A DNA stretch of 64,000 nucleotides, from contig NZ_CP031194.1 of the NCBI RefSeq assembly GCF_003344965.1, positions 1,736,001 through 1,800,000 on the forward strand, written 5' to 3'. Source of the DNA: Streptomyces paludis. Lineage in GTDB: Bacteria; Actinomycetota; Actinomycetes; Streptomycetales; Streptomycetaceae. The translations under genes were made by a program, and so were the position numbers. Below, piece after piece: positions 17,338-28,600 of the stretch (positions are counted from its first letter, which is position 1; every line of letters starts with the position of its first letter). Under the pieces are notes generated by a model, which worked only from the letters and a program-made list of their open reading frames with translations, had not been told where the DNA came from and did no database searches.

Positions 17338-17472
17338 ATGTTGCAGACAGCGAATGAGGCGGCCACCGCGCCGAAGCCCCTCGACGCCGGGCGGTACGCC
17401 GCCGTGGGCGTGCCGCTGACGCAGCGCCGCGTGGTCGATTTCGGCCTCGTCAACAGCGCCTGTTGTCGCTGA
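17338..17472 (+). CDS. Cysteine leader peptide of sulfonate operon
   Basis: 44 aa. The C-terminus PLTQRRVVDFGLVNSACCR matches the recurring actinobacterial leader-peptide pattern LTxRRxVDxxxVxSAxCR found before sulfur genes. The two Cys codons are both TGT (17461-17466), rare in this high-GC genome, directly before Arg and the stop. Cys-rich leaderless short ORFs act as cysteine-responsive attenuators in mycobacteria (established knowledge). ATG 17338 is chosen because of the promoter spacing; GTG 17404 or 17410 would give a 20-22 residue form. A GCGGG/CCCGC hairpin follows the stop. Confidence 0.72.
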   Translation: MLQTANEAATAPKPLDAGRYAAVGVPLTQRRVVDFGLVNSACCR

Positions 17473-17589
17473 CCCCGTCGCCGTGGTCGCGGGTGCCCGC
17501 GCCCTCTTCCTGCGCCTCTTCCTGGGCTTGCTCCTGTGCCCGCGCCTGTGCCTCTGCCGCGCTTCCGCGCATCGCGCACCGATTCATCT

Positions 17590-17631
17590 CGCTGATCAGT
17601 GACCGCTGATCAGTGACCGCTGATCAGTGAC
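17590..17631 (+). repeat. Three 14-bp repeats forming alternative hairpins
   Basis: CGCTGATCAGTGAC occurs three times in perfect tandem (17590-17603, 17604-17617, 17618-17631). Each unit carries palindromic TGATCA. TGATCAG of one copy pairs with CTGATCA of the next over a 6-nt loop, so copies 1+2 or copies 2+3 can form 7-bp stems but not both. It lies between the cysteine leader and the permease gene, where an attenuator or a regulator array is expected. Confidence 0.75.
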
Positions 17632-17773
17632 CGCTGACCGCTGACCACGGTCGTTGTCGCCTTCCCCCCCCACCTCATCACCTCATCGCGCCGCCCGGCC
17701 CGGATCCGCGCCGGAGTGCGCCACTGCCTGCCCTCACCGCGCCGGACGCGACCGCATGACGAGAGGAACCCCG

Positions 17774-18649
17774 ATGCCCGTCCAGGAGCACACGGCCCCC
17801 GGGACCGCACCACCGGAACCGTCGCCCCGTACGCTCACCATCCGTCCCGCACGGCAGAGCGCCGGCGGCCGGAGCGGGCCGCGTGTGCCGCGCTGGGCCC
17901 GGCGGGCCAGCGGTCCCGTCGGGGTGCTGCTCGCCTGGTACCTCGCCAGTACGACCGGGGTGCTCCCGGAGAACATCCTCGCCTCGCCGGTCGATGTCGT
18001 ACGCCAGGCATGGGATCTGACCGTCAGCGGTGAACTCCCCAGCGCCATCGCCGCGTCCGGCCGCCGGGCCGCGACCGGCTTTGTGATCGGCGCGGCGATC
18101 GCGCTCGCGCTCTCCCTCGCCGCCGGGCTCTTCCGGCTGGGCGAGGACGTCATCGACTCCTCGATGGGCATGTTCCGCGCGATCCCCTGGGTCGGGCTGA
18201 TCCCGCTCTTCATCGTCTGGTTCGGCATCGACGAGACCCCGAAGATCGCGCTGGTGGCGCTCGGGGTGACGTACCCCCTCTACTTCAACATCTACGGCGG
18301 GATCCGCTCCGCCGACTCCCAGCTCATCGAGGCCGCGCGGATGCTGGGTCTCGGCCGGTTCGGGCTGATCCGCCATGTCATCCTGCCGTCCGCGCTGCCC
18401 GGCGCGCTGGTCGGGCTGCGGTACGCGCTGTCCACCGCCTGGCTGGCGCTGGTCTTCGCCGAGCAGGTCAACGCCAGCAACGGCATCGGCTATCTGATGA
18501 GCAACGCGCAGCAGTACTTCCGTACGGACGTGATCGTGCTCTGCCTCGCCGTCTACGCGGTCCTCGGGCTGCTCTGCGACTTCGTCGTACGGCTGCTCTC
18601 CAAGCGCCTGCTGACCTGGCGGGCCTCCTTCGACGGCGACGGGGCGTGA
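17774..18649 (+). CDS. ssuC: Sulfonate ABC transporter permease (SsuC-like)
   Basis: 291 aa. Membrane permease of a nitrate/taurine/sulfonate-type importer with about six hydrophobic segments. The ATPase-contact EAA-type loop is IEAARMLGLGRFGLIRHVILPSALPGAL. It opens the structural part of the operon. ATG 17774 has GAGAGGAA about 6-10 bases upstream; an in-frame ATG at 17756 lacks this. The first 45 residues are a Pro/Arg-rich cytosolic extension longer than in enterobacterial SsuC. It partners with the ATPase and the binding protein(s) that follow. Confidence 0.88.
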   Translation: MPVQEHTAPGTAPPEPSPRTLTIRPARQSAGGRSGPRVPRWARRASGPVGVLLAWYLASTTGVLPENILASPVDVVRQAWDLTVSGELPSAIAASGRRAATGFVIGAAIALALSLAAGLFRLGEDVIDSSMGMFRAIPWVGLIPLFIVWFGIDETPKIALVALGVTYPLYFNIYGGIRSADSQLIEAARMLGLGRFGLIRHVILPSALPGALVGLRYALSTAWLALVFAEQVNASNGIGYLMSNAQQYFRTDVIVLCLAVYAVLGLLCDFVVRLLSKRLLTWRASFDGDGA

Positions 18650-18656
18650 CACGCGT

Positions 18657-19470
18657 ATGAGTACCGACACCGACCGCACCAGTGTGGAGATCCGGTCGCT
18701 GACCCGGACCTTCGACGGCAGAACCGTGCTCGACGATCTCGATCTCACCATCGAGCGGGGCGAGTTCGTCGCGCTGCTCGGCCAGAGCGGCTGCGGCAAG
18801 AGCACCCTGCTGCGGATCCTCGCCGGGCTGGACGACGAGATCAGCGGCGAGGTGACCGTACCGGCCCGGCGCGCCGCCGCCTTCCAGTCGCCCCGGCTGA
18901 TGCCCTGGCTGAAGGTCTGGCGCAATGTGGTGCTCGGTCTGCCCGGCAGACCCGACCGGGAGCTGGCCACCCGCTATCTCGCGGAGGTCGGCATCGAGCA
19001 GCGCGCGGCGGTGTGGCCCAAGACGCTGTCGGGCGGCGAGGCACAGCGGGTGTCGCTGGCCCGCGCTCTGGTGCGAGAGCCCGAACTGCTGCTGCTGGAC
19101 GAGCCGTTCGGCGCGCTGGACGCGCTGACCCGGGTCAAGGCGCAGCGTCTGGTGGGTGAGGTTGTGGCAGCGGCACGGCTGCTCGATTCTGCTGGTCACC
19201 CATGACGTGGAGGAGTCGCTGCTGCTGGCCGACCGGGTCCTGGTAATGGACGCGGGCGGTATCGCGCACGAGGTGACCGTGGATCTGCCCCGGCCGCGCT
19301 CGCTCGGTTCGCCCGAATTCGTCGCGCTGCGCGGCCAGTTGCTGGCCTGGCTGGGCGTGCACGACGACGCTCCGGCCGAAGGCGCCGCGCGGGCCGCCTC
19401 CTCTCCCCCCGCTCTGTCTTCCCTTCCCTCTGTGTCTTCTCTGCCCTCTCTCGAAAGGTCTCCGTCATGA
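18657..19470 (+). pseudogene. ssuB: Sulfonate ABC transporter ATPase (SsuB-like), frameshifted
   Basis: Reading from ATG 18657 gives Walker A (LLGQSGCGKST), Q-loop, signature LSGGEAQRVSLARAL, Walker B and D-loop (LLLLDEPFGALDALTR), then the frame shifts near 19160. The first frame ends at 19205 as a 182-aa product without the H-loop. The correct continuation (LWQRHGCSILLVTHDVEESLLLADR) lies in the next frame and ends at 19470. Removing one G of the GG at 19160-19161 restores VGELWQRHG and a normal protein of about 270 aa. The 3' frame ends in an ATGA overlap with the binding-protein gene, showing the longer form was the functional unit. Sequencing error, recent mutation or recoding are all possible. 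Confidence 0.85.
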
Positions 19471-20495
19471 TGCGCGGAACAGCTGTCCGCGTGCGCACCG
19501 CCGCCGCGCTCCTCGCCCTCTCCGCCCTCGCGTTCGGCGCGGCCGGGTGCGGTACGAGCAGCGGCGCGACATCCAAGTCGGGGGCGGACGCGGCGTCGGG
19601 TGCGGCCGGATCCGGGTCGTCCGGCGTCACCCTCACCCTCGGCGACCAGGCGAAGAACCTCCAGACGCTGGTGAACGCCTCGGGTGCCTTCAAGGGCGCG
19701 CCGTACGGGGTGAAATGGGCCGAGTTCGAGGGCGCCGCCCCGCTCTTCCAGGCGGCCCAGGCGGGCGCGGTGGACACCACGTACGCCGCCGATCTGCCGA
19801 CCCTCCAGGCGCTCAGCGGCGGGGTGCCGGTGAAGGCGGTCGCCGGGCTGCGCAACGACGGTACGGCGGTCGGGATCGTCGTCCGGAAGGACTCGAAGAT
19901 CAAGAAGGTGGCCGACCTCAAGGGGCGGACGGTCGTGGTGTCGTCGGCCAAGGGCAGTATCTCCGAGTATCTGCTGGCCAACGCCCTTCAGCAGGCGGGC
20001 CTGGCGTACTCCGACGTCAAGGTCAAGTATCTGCTGCCCACCGACGCGCAGGCCGCGTTCAGCGCCGGGCGGATCGAGGTCTGGGCGATCTTCGGGGTCT
20101 ACAAGGCGGTGGCCACCCAGCAGGGCGGCCGGGAGATCGTCAACGGCGCGGACGGCCGGGTCAGCGGGTACGGGTTCATCGGCGCGTCCGACAAGGCGCT
20201 CGCCGACAGCGCGAAGAAGCCGGCGCTGAGCGACGCGCTCCAGCGCATCGGCAAGGCGCTGGAGTGGGCCAGGTCGCATCCGGCTGAGTACGCCGCCGCC
20301 ATCAGCAAGAACAACGGGGCGTCCGCCGAGGTCGCGAAGACCATCGTGAGCCAGAGCTACGGCCGGCTCGTGCCGATCACCCCCGAGGTGACGAAGGCGG
20401 TGCAGAAGGTCGCCGACACGATGCACTCGATCAAGGTGCTGGACCCGAACGTCTCGGTCGCCGACTCCGTCGACGCCGGCCTCTACACCGAGTAG
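19467..20495 (+). CDS. ssuA: Aliphatic sulfonate ABC substrate-binding lipoprotein (SsuA-like)
   Basis: 342 aa. Lipoprotein signal LLALSALAFGAAGCG with Cys at about residue 29, then a Ser/Gly/Ala linker. The mature part is a two-lobed binding protein of the NMT1/SsuA type (VTLTLGDQAKNLQTLVNASG, then DLPTLQALSGGVPVKAVAGL). It would capture alkanesulfonates outside the membrane and deliver them to the permease. ATG 19467 overlaps the TGA of the frameshifted ATPase by 4 bases, with AAAGG upstream. The enzyme genes that follow support a sulfonate rather than a nitrate substrate. Confidence 0.88.
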   Translation: MMRGTAVRVRTAAALLALSALAFGAAGCGTSSGATSKSGADAASGAAGSGSSGVTLTLGDQAKNLQTLVNASGAFKGAPYGVKWAEFEGAAPLFQAAQAGAVDTTYAADLPTLQALSGGVPVKAVAGLRNDGTAVGIVVRKDSKIKKVADLKGRTVVVSSAKGSISEYLLANALQQAGLAYSDVKVKYLLPTDAQAAFSAGRIEVWAIFGVYKAVATQQGGREIVNGADGRVSGYGFIGASDKALADSAKKPALSDALQRIGKALEWARSHPAEYAAAISKNNGASAEVAKTIVSQSYGRLVPITPEVTKAVQKVADTMHSIKVLDPNVSVADSVDAGLYTE

Positions 20496-20546
20496 CCACC
20501 GCACTGTCCACGCAACTCACCTGTCACACAAAGGAGTTGGTCCGTC

Positions 20547-21665
20547 ATGCCCGTCGAGTTCATCAGCGCCATCCATCCCAATCCCGCCTTCGACGGCACC
20601 TCCACCTTCGGCCGGGGCATCGACCCCGACCACACCCGCCGCTACGCCCGGGCCCTGGACGACGGCGGCTTCGACTACACCCTCGTCGCGTACCACTCCT
20701 CGTCCGCCGACGCGCTCCAGCTCGCGCAGTTCGTCGTGAACCACACCGAGCGGCTCAAGCCGATGCTCGCCCACCGCCCCGGGGTGATCTTCCCGACGCA
20801 CGCGGCGCGCGCCTTCGCCACACTGGACCGGATCAGCGGCGGCAGGCTCGCCGTACACATCATCTCGGGCGGCAGCGACCAGGAGCAGCGCCGGGAGGGC
20901 GACTACCTCTCCAAGTCGGAGCGGTACGAGCGGTCCGACGAGTACATCCGGATCCTGCGCGAGGTGTGGTCGGCCGAGGGGCCCGTCTCGCACGAGGGCA
21001 CGTACTACCGCTTCGAGGACTTCGTCTCCGATGTGGCGCCGGTGCACGGCACGATCCCGGTGTCGGTGGGCGGTTCGTCGGCCGACGCGTACCGGGTGGG
21101 CGGGCAGCAGGGCGATATCTTCGGTCTCTGGGGCGAGCCGCTGAAGGAGACCGCCGAGCAGATCGCCTCGGTCAACGCCGTGGCCGACGCGGCGGGGCGG
21201 CCACGGCCGCGTATCTGGGTGTCGTTCCGGCCGATCATCGCGCCGACCGACGAGCTGGCCTGGGAGAAGGCACACCGGATACTCGGCAAGGTCGAGAAGG
21301 GCGCGGCCACCCGCCTCAAGGACGACCACGCCAACCACTACCCGGCCCCGGGCACCGGCCGGCCGGCGAACGTCGGCTCGCAGCGGCTGCTCGACATCGC
21401 CGCGCGCGGCGATCTGCACGACCGGGCGTTGTGGACCCCGCTGGCCACGGCCACCAACGCGGCGGGTTCGTCGACCGCGCTCGTCGGCTCCCCGGAGACC
21501 GTCGCCGCCGCGCTGCTGGACTACGTGGACATCGGCTGCGAGCTGCTGTCGATCCGTGGCTACGACCCGCTCAACGACGCGATCGACTACGCCCGTTACG
21601 TGTTGCCGCTGGTACGGCAGGAGCTTGCCTCGCGGGCCTCCGCCGGGGCGAGGCCGGCCGCGTAA
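20547..21665 (+). CDS. ssuD: FMNH2-dependent alkanesulfonate monooxygenase-like LLM enzyme
   Basis: 372 aa, luciferase-like TIM-barrel of the SsuD group. Typical segments are TRRYARALDDGGFDYTLVAY, MLAHRPGVIFPTHAARAFAT, LDRISGGRLAVHIISGGSDQ and YYRFEDFVSDVAPVHGTIPV. SsuD enzymes use reduced flavin and O2 to split the C-S bond of sulfonates, releasing sulfite and an aldehyde. Reduced flavin must come from a reductase; none is encoded in the operon. AAGGAG lies about 9 bases before the ATG. It is close to 380 aa SsuD proteins in length. Confidence 0.88.
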   Translation: MPVEFISAIHPNPAFDGTSTFGRGIDPDHTRRYARALDDGGFDYTLVAYHSSSADALQLAQFVVNHTERLKPMLAHRPGVIFPTHAARAFATLDRISGGRLAVHIISGGSDQEQRREGDYLSKSERYERSDEYIRILREVWSAEGPVSHEGTYYRFEDFVSDVAPVHGTIPVSVGGSSADAYRVGGQQGDIFGLWGEPLKETAEQIASVNAVADAAGRPRPRIWVSFRPIIAPTDELAWEKAHRILGKVEKGAATRLKDDHANHYPAPGTGRPANVGSQRLLDIAARGDLHDRALWTPLATATNAAGSSTALVGSPETVAAALLDYVDIGCELLSIRGYDPLNDAIDYARYVLPLVRQELASRASAGARPAA

Positions 21666-21745
21666 CACGTACGCCGCGCACCACGTACGCCGCGTCACAC
21701 GTACGTCGCGCGAGGTGCGGCGTCACACGTACGTCGCGCACCACC
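21666..21745. repeat. CACGTACGYCGCG repeats inside the sulfonate operon
   Basis: Four copies of the core CACGTACG followed by C/T and CGCG occupy the gap between the LLM gene and the second binding protein. A 20-base string at 21692-21711 is repeated exactly at 21720-21739. ACGTACGT is self-complementary, so the region can fold or bind a dimeric protein. Function unknown. Confidence 0.7.
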
Positions 21746-21771
21746 CACCACACACCCCCCGAGGAACCCCC

Positions 21772-22860
21772 ATGCCCCGTGTCCGCAGAACCGCCGCGCT
21801 CGCGCTCGCCCTCACCGCCCTGCTGTTCCCGCTGGCCGCCTGCGGCGGTTCCGCCGACGCCACGTCCACGTCCACTTCCACTTCCACTTCCAGCGACGGC
21901 GCGGACGCGGCGAAGGCCGGCCGGGAGACGGACCTGTCGTCCGTGACCCTCGCTGTCGGGGACACCGGCTGGGCCCGCCAGGAGTCCATCCTCAAACTCG
22001 CCGGGCTCGACAAGACCCCGTACAGAATCAAGTGGAGTGTGTTCCAGGGCGGTGATCTCCAGCTCCAGGCGATGCGGGCGGGCGCGCTCGACGTGGCGCA
22101 GTCCAGCGAGATCCCGCCGGTGTTCGCCGCCGCCGACGGCAAGGCCAACTTCAAGGTCGTGGCGGTGCAGCGGGCCAGCACCCTGCTCCAGGAGGTCGTG
22201 GCGCCCAAGGGCTCCCCGCTCACCGGGATCGCGCAGCTCAAGGGCAAAAAGGTCGGCTACGTCAAGAACACCACCGCCCAGTACTTCCTGTACGAGCTGC
22301 TCAAGCAGGCCGGGCTGGAGTGGAGCGACATAGAGGCGGTGCCGCTGCTGCCGGACGCCGGGCTCGCGGCGCTGACCGGCGGGTCGGTCGACGCGCTCGC
22401 CTCGTACGGCAACGCGATCATCGCCGCGCACGCGCAGGGCGCCACCACGATCGGCTCCGGCGCCGACATCCTCTCCGGCAACTTCAACTGGGAGGCATCG
22501 GACAAGACGATCGCCGACCCGGCGAAGCGCGCGGCGGCCGCCGATCTCATCGCCCGGATCGGCAAGGGCTGGGACTACATCCGCGACGGCCACGAGAAGG
22601 ACTTCGCGAAGGTGACGGCCGCCGCCACCCACCAGCCGCTGGAGCAGGCGCTCAGCCAGCTGCGGGACGGTGAGAAGCAGCGGCCGAACAAGGTCGGCCC
22701 GACGACGCCGGAGGCCATCGCGTCCGCGCAGAAGGTCGCTGACGCGTTCCACGCGCTGGGCGCGCTGCAAAAGCCGCTCACGGTCTCCGACTTCTGGACG
22801 GACGCGCTCAACGCCGATCTGGCGAAGGCGCGGAGCGGCGAGGGGGACACCACCTCATGA
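21772..22860 (+). CDS. Second sulfonate/taurine-type ABC substrate-binding lipoprotein
   Basis: 362 aa. Signal LALALTALLFPLAACG with a clear LAAC lipobox (Cys about residue 24), followed by a Thr/Ser repeat (STSTSTSTS). The mature domain is the same fold as the first binding protein (VTLAVGDTGWARQESILKLA, RAGALDVAQSSEIPPVFAAA). Two binding proteins for one permease suggest different sulfonate substrates. GAGGAA lies about 7 bases before ATG 21772. Its stop overlaps the next start in ATGA. Confidence 0.87.
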   Translation: MPRVRRTAALALALTALLFPLAACGGSADATSTSTSTSTSSDGADAAKAGRETDLSSVTLAVGDTGWARQESILKLAGLDKTPYRIKWSVFQGGDLQLQAMRAGALDVAQSSEIPPVFAAADGKANFKVVAVQRASTLLQEVVAPKGSPLTGIAQLKGKKVGYVKNTTAQYFLYELLKQAGLEWSDIEAVPLLPDAGLAALTGGSVDALASYGNAIIAAHAQGATTIGSGADILSGNFNWEASDKTIADPAKRAAAADLIARIGKGWDYIRDGHEKDFAKVTAAATHQPLEQALSQLRDGEKQRPNKVGPTTPEAIASAQKVADAFHALGALQKPLTVSDFWTDALNADLAKARSGEGDTTS

Positions 22861-24094
22861 CCGCGCCGAACCTCCGCACCGCGCCACCGGCCACACCACC
22901 GACCACACTCCCGACACCACTTTCGCCCGCGCTCCGGCCCGTCGCTCTCGACCGGCTCCCGGACGTCACTCGCCAACTCGCCCGCCACGCCGGGGAGTAC
23001 GACCGTACGGGCGCGTTCCCCGCCGAGGGGATCCGCGCCGTCCACGAGGCGGGGCTGCTCACCGCGACCGTCGCGCCCCGGTACGGCGGGGCCGGTCTCG
23101 GTGTCGAGGACACCGCGCGGATCTTCGCCGCCCTCGGGGAGGGCGATCCGGCCACCGCGCTGATCGCCGCCATGACCCTCAACGCGCACACCGTGCAGGC
23201 GCGCCGCCCGCACTGGCCCGAGGAGCTGTACGCGCGGGTGCTGGCCGACTCCGCCGAGCGGCCCGTCCTGCTCAACAACGCGCGGGTGGAACCCGATCTG
23301 GGCTCGCCGGCCCGGGGCGGGCTGCCCGCCACCACCGCGCGCCGTACGGCCGGCGGCTGGGCGATCAGCGGCGCCAAGCGCTTCGTGACCGGCGCCGAGG
23401 GGCTCAGCTGGTATCTGGTGTGGGCGACCACGGACGAACCGGAGCCGCGCGTGGGCACGTTCGCCGTGCCCGGGGACGCGCCCGGTATCGAGATCACCCA
23501 CCGCTGGAACCATCTCGGGCTGCGCGCCAGCGGCAGCCACGACATCGCGTTCCACGAGGTGGCGGTCCCCGCCGGGAACCTGGTGAGCGTGGCCGCGCAC
23601 GGCCCGGCCGCCGAGCAGGACAACCGGGCCGGCGCACCGCTCCATCTCCCGCTCGCCGCGCTGTACTTGGGCGTGGGCCGGGCGGCGCAGCGGTACTTCC
23701 ACCGGTTCGCCCATGAGCGGGTGCCCGCCAACCTCGGCCGTCCGGTCGCGACGACGGAGCGCTTCCGGCAGGCCGCCGGGGAGATCGAGGTGCTGCTCGG
23801 CAGCGCGGAGCAGCTCGTGTACGGGGGCGCCCGGCGTGTCGACCTCGGGGACGGCACGTACGCGCCGGAGCAGGCCCTCGGTACGAAGGTGCTGGCCACC
23901 CGGCACGCCACCACCGCCGTGGGGACCGCGCTGCGGCTGCTCGGCAATCCGGGGCTCACCCGGGACAACCCGCTGGAGCGGCACTTCCGGGACATCCAGT
24001 GCGCTCCGGTGCACGCCCCGCAGGAGGACACCGCGCTGCTGGCCATCGGCGCTTCGGCGCTGGGCGCGTGGGCGCGGAGCAAGAGGGAGGGCTC

Positions 24095-24098
<4 letters not shown>
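22857..24098 (+). CDS. Acyl-CoA-dehydrogenase-like flavin monooxygenase (SfnB/DszC-type)
   Basis: 413 aa. The fold is that of acyl-CoA dehydrogenases: AGLLTATVAPRYGGAGLGVE, EGDPATALIAAMTLNAHTVQ, GWAISGAKRFVTGAEGLSWY and WNHLGLRASGSHDIAFHEVA. In sulfonate clusters such proteins belong to the SfnB or DszC branch, flavin-dependent oxygenases acting on organosulfur compounds rather than on CoA esters. It overlaps the genes before and after by 4 bases each, so it is translated in series with them. The substrate is not deducible; a role in desulfurisation is inferred from context. Confidence 0.85.
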
Positions 24099-25507
<1,409 letters not shown>

Positions 25508-25577
25508 GATCCAAGCCCGGAACGGCAAATGGAAACTGACTTCCGTTCACATGCAACAGCCTTGAAATCATCGCCCG

Positions 25578-25606
25578 TTGGCACGTATCGCTCCCTGTCC
25601 TAGAGT
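25578..25606 (+). promoter_or_regulatory. Promoter of the GH9 gene
   Basis: TTGGCA (25578-25583), a 17-base spacer and TAGAGT (25601-25606) form the clearest housekeeping-type promoter in the window. Transcription would start near 25613, about 38 bases before the ATG at 25651. I see no perfect CebR-type operator (palindromic GAGCGCTC) around it. Confidence 0.65.
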
Positions 25607-25650
25607 GAGCCGCCGACCGACCGCCCTCCCTCCGGAAGGATCGTTTCGCG

Positions 25651-28600
25651 ATGAATTCCAGACGTTATCTACCTTTACCAGTGGCCACATACCTGCCGCT
25701 CGCCCTCATGGCGGTGGTGACAGCCCTCTCGCTCCTGCTCGGGGTCGGCGCGCAGCCGGCACAGGCCCGCGCGGCAGCGACCGACCTCGTCGTCGAAGTC
25801 GACTTCGCCAGACCGGACCTCGCAGACCGGATACGCACCTTTTTCGACCAACTGGCGCGCGACCAGACACGGTTCAGCGATGGATACAAGGCGCTACTCA
25901 AAGAATCCGGCGCTGACGTCGATCCGAGCATCCCCGATTTCAGAGCCCAGGTGCAGGTAAGAGACACCCTGGTGATCTTCACCATTCCGGCGGGCGATGT
26001 GGAGGCGTCGACAACTTGGAAGCAGGGCATACTCGCCGGCACCATCGGTGCGGTTTCCTATGCCCTGCTCAACACTGTCTGCCTCATATATTTTCCGGCG
26101 GCGGGACTCCTGTGCGGGATGGGCGCCGGAGCCGTCGGCGAATTGCTCAACGGCACCATCTCGCAGGCGTTCGACGGGCTGATCAAGGATCCCGAAGCGT
26201 GGAAGAACACCATTGCGCGCACCTTGGTCGCCGGTTTGCTCACCGGAGCCCTGGGAAAGCTCATTCAACCCCATTTCCCGGAAATGTTCGACAGCGTCAT
26301 GACTGCTCTCGAAAGGACCATCGAGAGGATCAAGGGCTGGTGGTGGAACGCCGGGGAGGTCCTCGCGATCTGCGTCTGGCCGCTGCGCGCGGGTGCGAAG
26401 CTGGCCATGGATCTCGTACGCGGCGGGACCATGGCCTGGATCACCCTTGAGGAAATCGCGAGCAAAAGCAAAGGCTTGCAGGCCCAATTCCCCGACCTCA
26501 ACGGCGACGGGGCCGCCGATCGCGTCGAGGTCGGCGCCGACGGCCGTATCAGCGGGTGGCGCAACGACGCACGGCTGCGGTGGACCGCGCTGGGCGACAT
26601 CACTCCCCCCGGCGCCGTACGCGCGGGGCTGGACCCGAACTCGGTGTTCTTCGGCGATGTCGACGGGGACGACCGCGACGACTACATCCAGATCCTCAAC
26701 GCGAGCGAGTCCCCGACCGGGGTCCCCGCCATGATGGTCTGGCGCAACGAGTCCAGCGGCGGCACGATCAAGTGGGCGGCACAGCCCGTCAGGGTCGCGA
26801 ACAACCTGGGCTACACCAAGGACGTGTTCTTCGCGGACATCGACGGTGACGGGGACGACGACGTTCTCATCGTCGGCAGGAACAACTACGTCACCGCCTG
26901 GGAGAACACCGCGACCGGGCTTCCCTCGCCCGGCGACTGGAAGCTGATCTCCGGCTTCGACCATCCGGCGACGGGGCCGACCGGACAGCTGTCCTTCGCC
27001 GACATCACCGGGGACGGCCGCGCCGATGCCGTGCTCGTCCAGCACATGACGGGCGATGTGGCCGCCTGGGAGAACACCGGCCGGCCGTGGACCATGACCA
27101 CCGGCTGGAAGTCGCTCGGCACCATCCGCAGCGGCAGTCCGTTCCCGGGCGACTTCGGGGTCTTCGCCGACCTGAACAACGACCAGGTGGCGGACTACCT
27201 GATGTACAACGCGAGGACCGGAGGCGTCGACGGCTGGCTGCTGCCCCGGTACGGCAGCGGCCAGCAGGGCCCCGGCCAGCCGACCCCGCCGGACACCGGC
27301 GGGCTTCCGGCCGGCACCCTCCCCCCGTACACCGGCGGACAGCCCGAGCCCCAGGTCAGCGGGAGGCTGCTCCAGAACAGCACCTTCACCGGGACGGACA
27401 AGCCGTGGTGGGTGAACGCGGGAATGACACCGAAGGTGGACGGCGGAGTGTTCTGCGTCAACGCCCCGGCGTCGGAGAAGCCGTGGGACGTGCTGGTCGG
27501 GCACAACAGCATCTATCTGCCCACCGGGGGTTCGTACACCCTGAAGTTCAAGGTGCGCACGAGCGCGACCGCGAATCTCGTCGTACAGGTGGCGCCCTTC
27601 GACAACCCCACCAACGCCACGTATCTCGTCAAGTACCCCAGCGTGACCGGCGGGGCGTGGAAGGAATACGAATACACCTTCAACACGGCGTTCAGTGACG
27701 AGTATGTGCTCGCACAATTGCAGTTCCGGCTCGGGGGAGCCGCCAAGGCGTACGAGTTCTGCATGGACGACGTCACACTCAACGGAAAGCAGTACGCCTA
27801 CCGGGCGAAGACGGGCCCGGCGGTGAAGGTGAACCAGCACGGCTATCTGCCGAACGGCCCGAAGAACGCGACGGTGCTCACGAACGCGACCGCCGCGACG
27901 GCATGGACGCTCACCCGGGTCGACGGCAGCGGTGTGGCCTTCGGCCTGACCAAGCCCGGGGGCTACGACGGCTCCGCCGGTGCGTCGGTCCACACCATCG
28001 ACTTCAGCGCCGTCAAGGCCACCGGACGGTTCAGGCTCACGGTCGGCGGTGTGCAGAGCCATCCCTTCGACATCAGACAGGACCTGTACACCTCGCTGCG
28101 GTCCGACTCGATGCGGTTCTTCTACACCAACCGCAGTGGCATCGCGATCGACGGCGGCATCGCGGGCGCCGCGTACGCCCGCCCGGCCGGGCATGTCGCC
28201 TCCTCGCCGGGCGGCGGTGACACCAAGGTGCCGTGCCAGTCACCGAAGCACTACGTCGACAACTGGACGTGTGACTACACACTGGATGTGACCGGCGGCT
28301 GGTACGACGCGGGCGACCACGGCAAGTACGTCGTCAACGGCGGTATCGCCACCTACCAGTTGCTCAACGCCTGGGAGCGCGCCGTGGCCGAAGGCAGCGA
28401 AGCCGCCCTCGGTGACTCCACCCTCGCCATCCCCGAGCGCGGCAACGGCGTCCCCGACATCCTCGACGAGGCCCGCTGGAACCTGGAGTTCATGCTCAAA
28501 ATGCAGGTGCCCAGCGGCAAACCCGACGCGGGCATGGTCCACCACAAAGTCCACGACGAGACCTGGACCGGCCCGCCGACCCTCCCGCACCTCGACAAGA

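Noticed and set aside
19156..19205. Programmed ribosomal frameshifting in the ATPase
   Set aside because: No slippery heptamer, internal ribosome site or downstream pseudoknot is evident near 19160; a simple one-base insertion explains the data better.
17774..19470. Nitrate rather than sulfonate transporter
   Set aside because: The permease and binding proteins fit either family, but the SsuD-like and SfnB-like genes and the cysteine leader point to sulfur.
25508..25650. CebR operator before the cellulase
   Set aside because: The CebR palindrome (TGGGAGCGCTCCCA) is not present; only an unrelated CGCTCCC word occurs near the promoter.
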